Below are positions 1 to 8,271 of a stretch of 10,063 nucleotides of DNA, one piece after another. Position 1 is the first letter of the stretch. Each line of letters opens with the position of its first letter. The stretch is from Rhodanobacteraceae bacterium (GTDB lineage Bacteria > Pseudomonadota > Gammaproteobacteria > Xanthomonadales > SZUA-5). The position numbers and the translations under genes were made by a program. The DNA lies in NCBI GenBank assembly GCA_003233535.1, contig QIMA01000543.1, forward strand, positions 1 through 10,063. The letters run 5' to 3'. The notes beneath the pieces are model-generated. The model was not told the DNA's origin. It worked only from the letters and a program-made list of their open reading frames with translations, and ran no database searches.

Positions 1-1901
1 AGGCGCAGTTCTCTAAGGATCAGATCTTAGAGGCCTACCTGAACTACGCACCCTACGGCGGCAATATCGAGGGCGTTGGCGCCGCCAGCCTTATCTATTT
101 CAGCAAACAGCCCGCCCAGCTATCGCTGGCGGAAAGTCTGGCCCTGGCGGTGCTGCCGCAAGACCCCAATCGGCGGATCAGCGCTCACGGCAGTGCCATG
201 ACGTTGGGCAAACCGCTGGTTGAGGCACGCCAACTACTTTTTACGCAGTGGCAGGCTAGTTTTCCGACTGAACCGACCGCAACTGCGCAGTTGGCACTGC
301 CCCTGGCGCTTAACAGCACGCGCAACCTTCCCTTTCACGCGCCGCACTTGGTTGATCAACTGTTGCGTCACCGTCACTTGCCCGCACGCACTTACAGCAC
401 CTTGGATTTGCCGCTGCAGCAGCTACTCCAACGACGCACCAACAATTACCTGCGCGGCCGGGCTCGACACGGGCTCGACAATGCCAGCGTATTGCTGGTC
501 GACACCCGCGACATGGGTGTACGCGCGATGATCGGCTCTGCCGACTGGCACAATGCTGACATCGCCGGGCAGGTGAACGGCACCCGCGCTAAGCGCTCGC
601 CAGGCTCGACGCTAAAGCCCTTCATCTACGGCCTGGCGATCGATCAGGGCGTGCTACACCCGGCGACGGTGCTACGCGACGTGCCCACTGCGTTTGGTCC
701 GTACACGCCGGAAAACTTCGATGGCCGCTTCATCGGCCCGGTCACCGCCAGCCAAGCGCTGGTGCGCTCCAGAAACATCCCGGCGGTGGTGGTGGCGGCC
801 AAACTGCATAAGCCAAACTTCTATCAATTCTTGCGCTCGGCCGGAATTAGCCAGATGGCCTCCCGAGATCACTACGGCTTGGCTCTGGTCCTGGGCGGTG
901 GCGAAGTGAGCATGGTGGAGCTAGCCGGACTCTATGCAAGCCTCAGTAACGATGGATTGCTGCGCCCATTGCGCTATCGCCAGGACCAACCGTCAGACGC
1001 CGGAACACCGATCCTGAGCGCTGAAGCTGCGTTTATGGTTCGCCAAATGCTGCGCACCAATCCCAGGCCCGATCTATCCAGCGCCACTCGCCGTGCGGCG
1101 CTGCCGGTGGCCTGGAAGACCGGCACATCCTGGGGCTTTCGTGATGCCTGGACGGCGGGCATCGTCGGTCCCTACGTGTTGGTCGTTTGGGTCGGCAACT
1201 TCGACGGCTCAGGCAACCCGGCGCTAATAGGCGTTGCGGCGGCGGCGCCGCTATTTTTTGATTTGGTCGATGCACTCGTAGCCAACAACACGCCGCTGGC
1301 AGAGCCGCCCAGACGTTGGCCGCTAAACCTCGCTCGCGTCGAGGTCTGCACTGCCAGCGGTGATTTACCCAACGCCGACTGCCCGCAGCGCGGAGACACC
1401 TGGTTTATTCCCGGCGTTTCGCCGATCAAAGTGAGCCAAATCCATCGCCGCGTAGCGATCGATGCCGAAACCGGACTGAGCGCCTGCCGTCCATATGACC
1501 CCGCCCGGGTCAGCTACAAAGTCTTCGAGTTCTGGCCATCGGAGCTCGCTCGCGTTTACGCCCAGGCCGGCATACCGCGGCGTAAGCCGCCGCTGAACCC
1601 GGACTGTCCGCGCCAGGGCGGTTTAGTCGGCACGGCACCGACGATCGCCTCACCACAGCGTGGACTGAGTTACACGCTGCGCTTGAGCGCGCCATCGCGG
1701 AGCCAGATCAGCCTGCGCGCACATGCCGACGCCAGCGCCGCGACCCTGTACTGGTTCGCCAACGACAGCTTTGTAGGTCGCAGCCATCCCAGCCAAGCCA
1801 GCAGTTGGCGACCACCGCGGCCGGGACAGTACACGCTGCGCGTGGTCGATGATCTCGGCCGCAGCGCGCAACGCGTGGTCAACGTCGATGTGGTGATGTA
1901 G
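1..1901 (+). CDS. pbpC: Penicillin-binding protein 1C (5'-truncated by window edge)
   Basis: Bifunctional class A penicillin-binding protein of the PBP1C type. It polymerises lipid II glycan and cross-links stem peptides on the periplasmic face of the inner membrane. The reading frame is open from nt 3 to the TAG at 1899-1901, giving about 632 visible residues. The GTG at nt 150 is an internal valine, not a start. Nt 3-149 encode the end of the GT51 glycosyltransferase domain (ILEAYLNYAPYGGNIEG). The transpeptidase domain follows, with SxxK as STLK at nt 606-617 (active-site Ser), SxN as SRN at 768-776 and KTG at 1116-1124 in WKTGTSWGFRDAW. The last ~85 residues (from about nt 1650) match the PBP1C C-terminal beta domain (BiPBP_C). 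The N-terminal anchor and catalytic Glu of GT51 lie outside the window. All visible motifs are intact, so the gene looks functional. The next gene, ppc, is convergent. Confidence 0.95.
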   Translation, partial: AQFSKDQILEAYLNYAPYGGNIEGVGAASLIYFSKQPAQLSLAESLALAVLPQDPNRRISAHGSAMTLGKPLVEARQLLFTQWQASFPTEPTATAQLALPLALNSTRNLPFHAPHLVDQLLRHRHLPARTYSTLDLPLQQLLQRRTNNYLRGRARHGLDNASVLLVDTRDMGVRAMIGSADWHNADIAGQVNGTRAKRSPGSTLKPFIYGLAIDQGVLHPATVLRDVPTAFGPYTPENFDGRFIGPVTASQALVRSRNIPAVVVAAKLHKPNFYQFLRSAGISQMASRDHYGLALVLGGGEVSMVELAGLYASLSNDGLLRPLRYRQDQPSDAGTPILSAEAAFMVRQMLRTNPRPDLSSATRRAALPVAWKTGTSWGFRDAWTAGIVGPYVLVVWVGNFDGSGNPALIGVAAAAPLFFDLVDALVANNTPLAEPPRRWPLNLARVEVCTASGDLPNADCPQRGDTWFIPGVSPIKVSQIHRRVAIDAETGLSACRPYDPARVSYKVFEFWPSELARVYAQAGIPRRKPPLNPDCPRQGGLVGTAPTIASPQRGLSYTLRLSAPSRSQISLRAHADASAATLYWFANDSFVGRSHPSQASSWRPPRPGQYTLRVVDDLGRSAQRVVNVDVVM

Positions 1902-1902
1902 T

Positions 1903-1952
1903 TCCTCCCAGGGTTGCGAGGCGAGGTACAAGCACGAGCTACCCTGGGGGGA
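1903..1952. repeat. Stem-loop between convergent pbpC and ppc
   Basis: Nt 1903-1914 pair with 1941-1952 as a 12-bp GC-rich stem (core CCCAGGGT / ACCCTGGG) with one G-U wobble and a 26-nt loop. It begins two bases after the pbpC stop and lies 38 nt from the ppc stop. Position suggests a transcript 3'-end element serving one or both genes, but neither strand has a T-run after the stem, so a classical intrinsic terminator is not shown. It could act with Rho or protect 3' ends. Confidence 0.4.
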
Positions 1953-1989
1953 CGTGGGAAACCTCAAAACAACCCATTGCGGCGCGGAG

Positions 1990-4689
1990 CTACCCGGTGT
2001 TCTGCAGCCCACGAGCAATGCCGTTCACTGTCGACACCAGCGCCGCAAACAGCTGTTCATCTTGGCGATCACTGGCTCGCCAACGGGCCAGCAGGTCTAC
2101 CTGCAGCACGCTCAGCGGATCGACATAGGGATTGCGCAAGCGGATGATTCGGGCCAGCCGTGGATCGTAATCGAGCATTTCAGCGCCGCCGCGCACAGCA
2201 CTCAAGGTCCGCCGCGTGCGCTCGTACTCCTGACGAATGATCGGGAAAATATCGTCGTGTAGCGGACCGGCCAAGGCCGAGTAATGCGCGGCAATGTCGA
2301 TGTCGGCCTTGGTCATGACCATCTCCACGTCCGCCACCATCACCTGCAGGAACAGCCACTCCTTAGCCAGCGCACGGACCCGCTCTAGGCCATAGCGGTC
2401 GATCGCTGCCTGCAGCCCATGACCCACGCCGTACCAACTGGTCAAGCCGTGGCGTGACTGCGACCAGGCAAAGACCCAGGGAATCGCGCGCATGTCTTCA
2501 ATCGCGAACTTACCAGCCTTGCGCGAACTGGGCCGCGAGCCGATCTTCATCCGCTCGATCACGTCAATTGGCGTGGCGGCGCGGAAGTAATCGGTGAAGC
2601 CCTCGGTGTCCTGCATCAGCTTGCGCCACGCAGCCTCGCTGGTCTGCGAGATGAGCTGGGCAATCTGCGCATGATCTGGATCGGTCGGTGCCGGCGGCGG
2701 CGCGAGATCAGCCTGTGCCAGCGCGCCCAGCGCCTGCTCCATATTGCGCAAAGCAATAGCCCGAACGCTGTATTTGCGATGGATCACCTCGCCTTGCTCG
2801 GTGACCCGGAAACGTCGTCCAGCACCGCCCGGAGGCGACGCCAGAATACCCCGTTCGGTCTTGCCGCCGCCGCGACTGACGGTGCCGCCGCGACCGTGGA
2901 AAAACCCGATTTCCACGCCGAAACGCTCGGCGACTTCACTCAGCGCAGACTGCGCGCGGTACAGTGCCCAGCGCGACGCCACCAGACCACCATCCTTGCT
3001 CGAGTCCGAATAGCCGAGCATGACTAATTGCTGGTTACCGCGGCTTTGCAGGTGTTCCTGGTAGTGCTCATTGGTGAACAGCTGTTCGAGAATCTTCGGC
3101 CCCAGGTTGAGGTCACCGACCGTTTCCAACAGCGGCACCACATCCAGCGGTACCGTTCCGGTGTGACTAAGCAGTTTCGACAAGCGCGCCAGCGCCAGCA
3201 CCGAGAGTACGTCGTCAGCCGATTCACACATGCTCACGATATACGGGCCTAAAGCATGCTGGCCATAGCGCTGCAGGCCATCACCCATCGCCTTCATCAC
3301 GTCACGCGTGGACTGCCAAGGACCGGCGCCAACTTCAGCCACCGCGTCGCTACCGGAGAGCACCGACTGCAAGACCAGTTTGCGCTGTGTATCGGCACTA
3401 ATATCGGTTGCTGTCGCCTCGGCCAGCGCGGCACGATGGACGCCCGCATGTTGACGCACATCCAACGTTGCTAAATGGAAGCCGAAAGTATCCGCTCGCC
3501 AGATCAAACGCTGCAGCGGGAATAATCCGGCATGACGACCGCCGTGTCGATACAGGCTGACTCGAATCTGATTCAAATCATCGCGGAACTGCTCCGGACT
3601 GGCATAACCGCTGTCGGCATCGGCAACCGTGGCCTCCAAGCGCGCATCGACCAGACTCAACAGCACTCGATACGCCATATCGGCATGCCGCGCCGGGATC
3701 TGCGCACTGGCCTCGGCGAACAGCTGACGATATTCCTCCACCCGATCAATCACCTGGGGTGAGATGGCAATTCGGGTAACCGATTGAGTGAGCAGACGCG
3801 CCAGCGACTGCACATCAACCCGATAGCGGCGCAGCACCAGTTCGCGCTGTGCCTTGAGTGAGGCACGCACGCTGGTGGCATCCACGTTCGGGTTGCCATC
3901 CATGTCGCCGCCAACCCAGGTACCGAAGCGCATCATCACCGGCAGCTGCTCCCAGCTGTGTTCCGGATAGGCTTTATTTAGCGCGGCACCCAAATTCTCA
4001 TAGCAGGCCGGCACGGCGCGATAAATCACGTCGGCGAGGTAGTAGAGGACGTGTTCGCGCTCCTCCTCAACCGTTGGCCGGACCGGCGAGTATTCGGCGG
4101 TTTGCCAAGTGCTGGCGATCAGCATGAGCACCTGCGCGATCTCCGCCTCGTCCTCTTGCGGCGTACGGCCTGGATCTAGGCGAGCAACCAACAGCCTGAC
4201 GATGGCCTGCTCTTTTTCCAAAATACTGCGCCGAGTCGCCTCGGTCGGATGCGCGGTGAACACCGGCTCCAGGCACAAACGGCTCAGCGTGCGTTCGACC
4301 TGCTCAGCACTGACCCCAGACTCTGCCAATCGTCCCAACACGTCTGCCGCGCTGCCCGGCTGCGGCGAAGCACCGGCGCGCTGGTAGTCGCGGCGACGGC
4401 GAATACGGTGCACGTGCTCAGCGATATTGACCACCTGGAAGTAGGCGGAAAACGCGCGTACCAGATCACCAGCTCGGCGCAGGTCCAAGCCACTCAGCAG
4501 TTCTTCCAAAGGCGCCAGATTGCCGTGGCCAGACTCGCGGCGAGCGATCGCGCGGGTGCGGACCTGCTCGGTGAAGGCGAGAAACTCTCGACCCAACTGA
4601 TCGGAAAGCACTTCACCGACCAAACTGCCTAACAGGCTGACGTCTTCTTTGAGTGGCATGTCCTGCTCGGCGAATTCCACTTCCCTCAT
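1990..4689 (-). CDS. ppc: Phosphoenolpyruvate carboxylase
   Basis: Fixes bicarbonate onto PEP to give oxaloacetate and phosphate, refilling the TCA cycle; cytoplasmic, tetrameric in known homologues. It is 899 aa, close to the 883 of E. coli. Visible motifs: TAHPTEATRR with catalytic His at ~147; GTWVGGDMDGNPNV at 256-269; FGFHLATLDVRQ at 402-413; GYSDSSKDGG with Lys ~565; FFHGRGGTVSRGGG at 596-609 (the Arg-rich catalytic loop); GSRP at 717-720; an AIPWVFAWSQSR stretch ending near 746; and the family C-terminus QNTG. The start at 4689 is chosen because AGGAGG (4699-4704) lies 9 nt upstream and because homology begins just after it. An in-frame ATG at 4764 would add 25 residues of unrelated, Arg-rich sequence. 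The gene is divergent from bfr and stands alone. The effector-binding Arg/Lys/Asn positions appear retained, so aspartate/malate inhibition is plausible. Confidence 0.97.
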   Translation of the reverse strand: MREVEFAEQDMPLKEDVSLLGSLVGEVLSDQLGREFLAFTEQVRTRAIARRESGHGNLAPLEELLSGLDLRRAGDLVRAFSAYFQVVNIAEHVHRIRRRRDYQRAGASPQPGSAADVLGRLAESGVSAEQVERTLSRLCLEPVFTAHPTEATRRSILEKEQAIVRLLVARLDPGRTPQEDEAEIAQVLMLIASTWQTAEYSPVRPTVEEEREHVLYYLADVIYRAVPACYENLGAALNKAYPEHSWEQLPVMMRFGTWVGGDMDGNPNVDATSVRASLKAQRELVLRRYRVDVQSLARLLTQSVTRIAISPQVIDRVEEYRQLFAEASAQIPARHADMAYRVLLSLVDARLEATVADADSGYASPEQFRDDLNQIRVSLYRHGGRHAGLFPLQRLIWRADTFGFHLATLDVRQHAGVHRAALAEATATDISADTQRKLVLQSVLSGSDAVAEVGAGPWQSTRDVMKAMGDGLQRYGQHALGPYIVSMCESADDVLSVLALARLSKLLSHTGTVPLDVVPLLETVGDLNLGPKILEQLFTNEHYQEHLQSRGNQQLVMLGYSDSSKDGGLVASRWALYRAQSALSEVAERFGVEIGFFHGRGGTVSRGGGKTERGILASPPGGAGRRFRVTEQGEVIHRKYSVRAIALRNMEQALGALAQADLAPPPAPTDPDHAQIAQLISQTSEAAWRKLMQDTEGFTDYFRAATPIDVIERMKIGSRPSSRKAGKFAIEDMRAIPWVFAWSQSRHGLTSWYGVGHGLQAAIDRYGLERVRALAKEWLFLQVMVADVEMVMTKADIDIAAHYSALAGPLHDDIFPIIRQEYERTRRTLSAVRGGAEMLDYDPRLARIIRLRNPYVDPLSVLQVDLLARWRASDRQDEQLFAALVSTVNGIARGLQNTG

Positions 4690-4698
4690 ACGTCCTCT

Positions 4699-4704
4699 CC
4701 TCCT
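4699..4704 (-). promoter_or_regulatory. Strong ribosome-binding site of ppc
   Basis: The minus strand reads AGGAGG, 9 nt before the ATG at 4689-4687. This full anti-16S match decides the ppc start over the upstream in-frame ATG at 4764. A second purine patch (AGAGGA, 4693-4698) sits closer to the start. Confidence 0.8.
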
Positions 4705-4707
4705 GAT

Positions 4708-4721
4708 TGACAGGGCTGTCA
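4708..4721. promoter_or_regulatory. 14-bp palindrome in ppc leader, possible operator
   Basis: The sequence TGACAGGGCTGTCA is an inverted repeat of TGACAG/CTGTCA around a 2-bp centre. It lies 3 bp upstream of the ppc Shine-Dalgarno, within the ppc-bfr divergent region. The form fits a dimeric repressor or activator site; as RNA it would give only a 5-bp stem with a 4-nt loop. No regulator can be named from sequence. Confidence 0.35.
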
Positions 4722-4818
4722 TCCTAATGCTTTTTTGCTGCACTGCAGCGCAAGCGATGCGCAACCGACCTTAAGAATCGCTCTTGTTCGCATTCCAACT
4801 TCATTTTGTCTGCCCAGC

Positions 4819-4824
4819 TATGAT
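4819..4824 (+). promoter_or_regulatory. Possible -10 element for bfr
   Basis: TATGAT matches the sigma70 -10 consensus in five of six bases and lies 30 bp before the bfr ATG, which would give a leader of about 20-25 nt. No good TTGACA-like -35 is seen at 16-18 bp spacing, so the promoter would be weak or activator-dependent. I see no Fur box in the region. Confidence 0.25.
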
Positions 4825-4853
4825 GGTCGACATTCCTACTAGATGAGATGAGC

Positions 4854-5318
4854 ATGAAAGGCGACAGCGGCATTATCAAGCACTTAAACGGCATTCTGAG
4901 CAACGAACTCACCGCAATCAATCAGTATTTTCTGCATGCGCGGATGCTCAAGAACTGGGGCTACAGCGTCCTGGCTGATCACGAATATCACGAATCCATC
5001 GACGAAATGAAACACGCGGATCAACTGATCGAACGGATCTTGTTCTTGGAGGGCTTACCGAACCTGCAAAAGCTCGACAAGCTGATGATCGGCGAGTCTC
5101 CGGTCGAAGCCGTGCGTTGCGACTTGGCCTTGGAGATGCGGGCTATTCCGGACCTGAAGGCGGCCATTGTGGACTGCGAAAAGGTCGCTGACTTCGTCAC
5201 TCGTGACCTGTGCCGCAGCATCCTCACATCTGAAGAAGAGCATGTGGACTGGTTGGAAACGCAGCTAGAACTCGTCGAGAAGCTGGGCGAAGCGCTGTAT
5301 CTGCAGGGGAAGGTCTAA
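4854..5318 (+). CDS. bfr: Bacterioferritin (haem-containing iron-storage protein)
   Basis: Oxidises Fe(II) at a di-iron ferroxidase centre and stores it as a ferric mineral inside a 24-subunit cytosolic shell; subunit pairs bind haem. The 154-aa product matches the usual length of about 155-160 aa. Ferroxidase ligands are all present: Glu18, Glu51, His54, Glu94, Glu127 and His130. The haem ligand Met52 is present in the block [12 protein letters not shown], and the [11 protein letters not shown] stretch is typical of the family. The start is put at the ATG at 4854 because family members begin MKGD and a weak GAG lies about 6 nt upstream. An in-frame ATG at 4848 would add Met-Ser and cannot be excluded. 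The gene is divergent from ppc across about 160 bp. No bfd ferredoxin gene lies beside it here. Confidence 0.96.
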   Translation: MKGDSGIIKHLNGILSNELTAINQYFLHARMLKNWGYSVLADHEYHESIDEMKHADQLIERILFLEGLPNLQKLDKLMIGESPVEAVRCDLALEMRAIPDLKAAIVDCEKVADFVTRDLCRSILTSEEEHVDWLETQLELVEKLGEALYLQGKV

Positions 5319-5384
5319 GTCATCCAAGGTTGAGGCAATGGCGCGAGCGTGGCTGCTGAAAGATCGCGGTCCCGTGGCCAGAAA

Positions 5385-5452
5385 AGCTAAGCCCGGATAT
5401 TTCATGAACTCGCGCGATCATCGCGCGAGTTCATGAAATATCCGGGTTAGCT
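5385..5452 (-). terminator. Long near-perfect palindrome, likely terminator of the kinase gene
   Basis: Nt 5392-5418 and 5420-5446 are perfect 27-bp inverted repeats around a single C (5419). With one bulged G (5391) pairing continues for six more bases (AGCTAA at 5385-5390 / TTAGCT at 5447-5452), giving about 33 bp. The right arm ends one base from the kinase stop codon (5454-5456). Read on the minus strand, the stem is followed at its foot by GCTTTTC, a short U-tract, so intrinsic termination of the kinase transcript is plausible. On the plus strand no T-run follows, though it may still end or protect the bfr transcript. The arms are far longer than a terminator needs, so it may instead be a repetitive palindromic element or a mobile-element remnant. 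The rest of the bfr-kinase gap (5319-5384) shows nothing recognisable. Confidence 0.6.
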
Positions 5453-5453
5453 C

Positions 5454-8240
5454 TCAACCCTGCGCCCGACTCAGCAAACCCTCAAGCTCATCGGCAGCGC
5501 GCTGGAATTCCGTGCTGGCGGCGCGAGCCAGCTCTTCCGGGTTTGGCAACGCGCTCTGACGGGCACCGTGTTCAATTTGTTTGGCTAGGTCCGATAAACC
5601 CATAGCACCCAGGTTCGCGCTGGTGGATTTTAGCGAATGCGCCGGTGCAACCATGCCGCTGACATCGCCATTTTGCGCCGCGTCGTTAAGCTGCTTGAGA
5701 CTCTTTGGCGTGTCCTCCAAATACACGCGAACCAGCGAGGTAAATTCGCTGCCCATGACATCCAGCAGTTCGGCGACAATCTGCTCATCAATAGCAGCAC
5801 CGCGCTCTTTGAGCTTTACCGGTTCAGATGTGATCTTCGCTTCGGGCACTGCCGCTTTAGGTGCCGGTGCGGGCGCAGACTTCGCTCCCTGCTTCGATTT
5901 CGCGTCACCTGGCAGCCACTTGCGTAGCGTTTGTTCCAACAGACCACGGTTGAGAGGCTTGGACAAATAGTCGTCCATTCCCGCAGCCAAGCACTTTTCA
6001 CGATCCCCCGCCATGGCGTTGGCTGTCATTGCCACAATTGGCAGGCGCTCCAGATCCCGACCCTCTTCCAGCATTCGCCGTGTGCGGGTTGCGGTATAAC
6101 CATCCATCACCGGCATTTGGCAGTCCATCAGGACCGCGTCATAGCGGTTGCTGCCGGCCATCTCCACGGCGAGCTTGCCGTTCTCAGCATGGTCAAAGCT
6201 CAGCCCAATCAAGCTCAACAACTTCTGCGCGACCTGTCGGTTGACCGGATTGTCTTCAACCAGCAGTACGTGTCCGGTAAGCGGACCGACCACCTGTCCG
6301 GCTGGCTTGTTTTCAATCCGATCATCCACGCCCAAGCGCTGCGCCTGCTCGAGCAAGCTGACTCGATTCTCACCGGGCTGATCAATCTCCAGCAGCTTAC
6401 TGAGGTTGGATTGAACCTGGCCTTCGCTAAATCCGCCCGCCATCACTTCTACGCGGGCATTGTGAGTCAGGTCTGCAGCAATCGGCTCGTCACCGGCGAT
6501 ATACAACAGCTTTAGTCGCTCCAATACCGGCTCACGACTGACGTTGCGTGCCAGTGCTGGGGCGGTATTGCGCATGGTCTTGAAGTCCACGATGCAGATA
6601 TCGAAGGCCCAGCTCTCGCCTAAGGTCGCCGAAGACTTGAGCTTAGATATCGCGTCGGCCGTCGTATTGGTTGACAGCTGCGCCATCCCCCAGCTCTGCA
6701 TGTAGGTCGACAAACGCTGTATCAATCGATTGTCCGAACTGACGATCAAAGCGCGAGCGCCATCCAGGCTGCGTCGGGCGCTGGTCATATCGCCTATTGC
6801 TTTGAGCAGCGGAACGCTGAACCAGAATATGGAGCCCTTCCCCGCCTCACTCTTGAGCCCAATTTTGCCGCCCATCAGGTCAACGATGCGCTTACAAATC
6901 ACCAGTCCCAGGCCAGTTCCACCATACGTACGCGTGGTCGATGCATCTGCCTGGGAGAACGGCCTGAACAGCTTCTCGGCCACTTCTGGCGCGATTCCCA
7001 CGCCGGTGTCGCGAACTACAAACAGCAGTTCGGAATGCGTGCGCGTTTCTCCACGCTTAGACACCTGAATGGAAATGGACCCCTTCTCGGTGAACTTAAT
7101 GGCGTTGCTGACTAAGTTGGCCAACACTTGGCGAATCCGCACCGGATCTCCGCGTGCAGCCACCCGCACGCCTTGGTCGATCGTGGAGGAAAGCCGCACG
7201 CCCTTGTTTTCGGCATTTTTTTCCAGCAATCGCACGACCGAATCAGTGATCTCGCGCAGGTTGATGCCGGTAGTTTCCAGATCGAGTTTGCCGGCCTCCA
7301 TCTTCGAGTAGTCGAGGATGTCGTCAATGATTCGCAGTAAATGCCGCGCCGACTGATACGAAGTGTTGAGGTATTCGCGCTGATCCGGCTCTAGCCGTGT
7401 GTCGCGGAGAATCTCCAGCAGCGGGATGATGCCGTTGAGCGGCGTGCGCATTTCGTGGCTCATCGTGGCCAAGAACTCGCCTTTGGCCATGGCGGCAGAT
7501 TCCGCGGCCTGTTTGGCTGCGTTGATCTCGCCTTCCAAATTTCGCCGGCGCTCCAACTCACCACGTAGATCGGCCACTTGCTCCTCAAGCACGGCAATCA
7601 AGGTGGCTCCGGATGCACTGGTGGTGTTGCCAGAAACGTTATCTTCACCACCGGTGCCTTGGGGCTCTGGCGGGCGTACGGCGTATTGCGCATTCCGGCG
7701 GCTGATCAACAAGTTCGCCACGACCAAGAACAGAATGATCGAAGCGGTGGCGAAATCTGCGCGCCAGCTGAGCAGCAGATGGAACAAGATGGGCGCCAGT
7801 ATGACCACCAGGACGCCGCAGATCATGAATAGCTCTCGAGCAAACAGCCACACTGCTGCGCAAGCAGCGCCGGCAACTGCAATCTGCACCGGGACGTTGT
7901 AGCTCGGGTCATCAAAACTGCCGAACAAAATGCCCGACGAACCCCAACACACGGCGCTGAGAATCAGCGCAACCTGCGCGATGCGCGTTGCGCGCTCTAA
8001 CCGATCGCGGGTGGACCATGCATACACCGCAATAAATCCCATCACCACCTTGGCGGCAACCCAGACGATCAGGACCTCTTTGTCCGCAAGCTTTGAAACC
8101 GTCAACGCGATCAATACCGCTAGCGGAATCGACGCCAGACACCAAAGTGCCACCGACTCGACCAGATCCATGGCTTCGGCACGCTGTGTACGTAGCCGAA
8201 TCCTCGATTCGATCTCGGCGCGTTCTGCGCGACTTACCAT
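5454..8240 (-). CDS. Membrane hybrid histidine kinase (TM-HisKA-HATPase-pseudoREC-REC-Hpt)
   Basis: Inner-membrane sensor kinase of 928 aa that should run a multi-step phosphorelay. Residues ~28-180 contain about six hydrophobic segments with little periplasmic sequence, so the signal is probably sensed in the membrane. A probable coiled coil lies at ~211-255. The H box is FLATMSHEMRTPLNG with phospho-His262. The ATPase domain has an N box near 375-379 (NLVSNAIKFT), DTGVGI at 411-416, FRPFSQ at 425-430 and GGTGLGL at 440-446. Residues ~496-620 form a degenerate receiver. Residues ~657-770 are a true receiver (EDN at 662-664, Asp706 in VLMDCQMPVMDG, Thr739, Lys761). A Pro/Ala/Lys linker leads to an Hpt domain (~815-925) with His868 in AHSLKSTSANLGA. 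The start at 8240 is chosen because AAGGA (8247-8251) lies 6 nt upstream; earlier in-frame codons only shadow the neighbouring gene. It lies 61 nt downstream of the REC-GGDEF-EAL gene on the same strand, its likely partner. The layout recalls RpfC, but the specific signal is unknown. Confidence 0.93.
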   Translation of the reverse strand: MVSRAERAEIESRIRLRTQRAEAMDLVESVALWCLASIPLAVLIALTVSKLADKEVLIVWVAAKVVMGFIAVYAWSTRDRLERATRIAQVALILSAVCWGSSGILFGSFDDPSYNVPVQIAVAGAACAAVWLFARELFMICGVLVVILAPILFHLLLSWRADFATASIILFLVVANLLISRRNAQYAVRPPEPQGTGGEDNVSGNTTSASGATLIAVLEEQVADLRGELERRRNLEGEINAAKQAAESAAMAKGEFLATMSHEMRTPLNGIIPLLEILRDTRLEPDQREYLNTSYQSARHLLRIIDDILDYSKMEAGKLDLETTGINLREITDSVVRLLEKNAENKGVRLSSTIDQGVRVAARGDPVRIRQVLANLVSNAIKFTEKGSISIQVSKRGETRTHSELLFVVRDTGVGIAPEVAEKLFRPFSQADASTTRTYGGTGLGLVICKRIVDLMGGKIGLKSEAGKGSIFWFSVPLLKAIGDMTSARRSLDGARALIVSSDNRLIQRLSTYMQSWGMAQLSTNTTADAISKLKSSATLGESWAFDICIVDFKTMRNTAPALARNVSREPVLERLKLLYIAGDEPIAADLTHNARVEVMAGGFSEGQVQSNLSKLLEIDQPGENRVSLLEQAQRLGVDDRIENKPAGQVVGPLTGHVLLVEDNPVNRQVAQKLLSLIGLSFDHAENGKLAVEMAGSNRYDAVLMDCQMPVMDGYTATRTRRMLEEGRDLERLPIVAMTANAMAGDREKCLAAGMDDYLSKPLNRGLLEQTLRKWLPGDAKSKQGAKSAPAPAPKAAVPEAKITSEPVKLKERGAAIDEQIVAELLDVMGSEFTSLVRVYLEDTPKSLKQLNDAAQNGDVSGMVAPAHSLKSTSANLGAMGLSDLAKQIEHGARQSALPNPEELARAASTEFQRAADELEGLLSRAQG

Positions 8241-8246
8241 ATCGGG

Positions 8247-8251
8247 TCCTT
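8247..8251 (-). promoter_or_regulatory. Ribosome-binding site of the hybrid kinase
   Basis: The minus strand reads AAGGA within a GGGGAAGGA purine run, 6 nt before the ATG at 8240. It supports this start over a longer reading frame reaching 8420. Confidence 0.65.
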
Positions 8252-8271
8252 CCCCTTTAGCAATCCTCTGA

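Noticed and set aside
4690..4764. N-terminal extension of PEP carboxylase to the ATG at 4764
   Set aside because: The 25 extra residues do not resemble the family, and AGGAGG sits 9 nt before the ATG at 4689.
4690..4853. Fur box upstream of bfr
   Set aside because: I looked for a 19-bp GATAATGAT-type inverted repeat and found nothing close to it.
5385..5452. Insertion sequence or attachment site at the long palindrome
   Set aside because: No transposase, target duplication or integrase is visible nearby, so only a palindrome can be claimed.
5931..6515. 194-aa open frame on the plus strand
   Set aside because: Antisense to the kinase receiver domains; composition is that of a shadow frame.
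7399..7902. 167-aa open frame on the plus strand
   Set aside because: It lies wholly inside the kinase gene on the opposite strand and its translation has no recognisable domain; high-GC genes commonly give such shadows.
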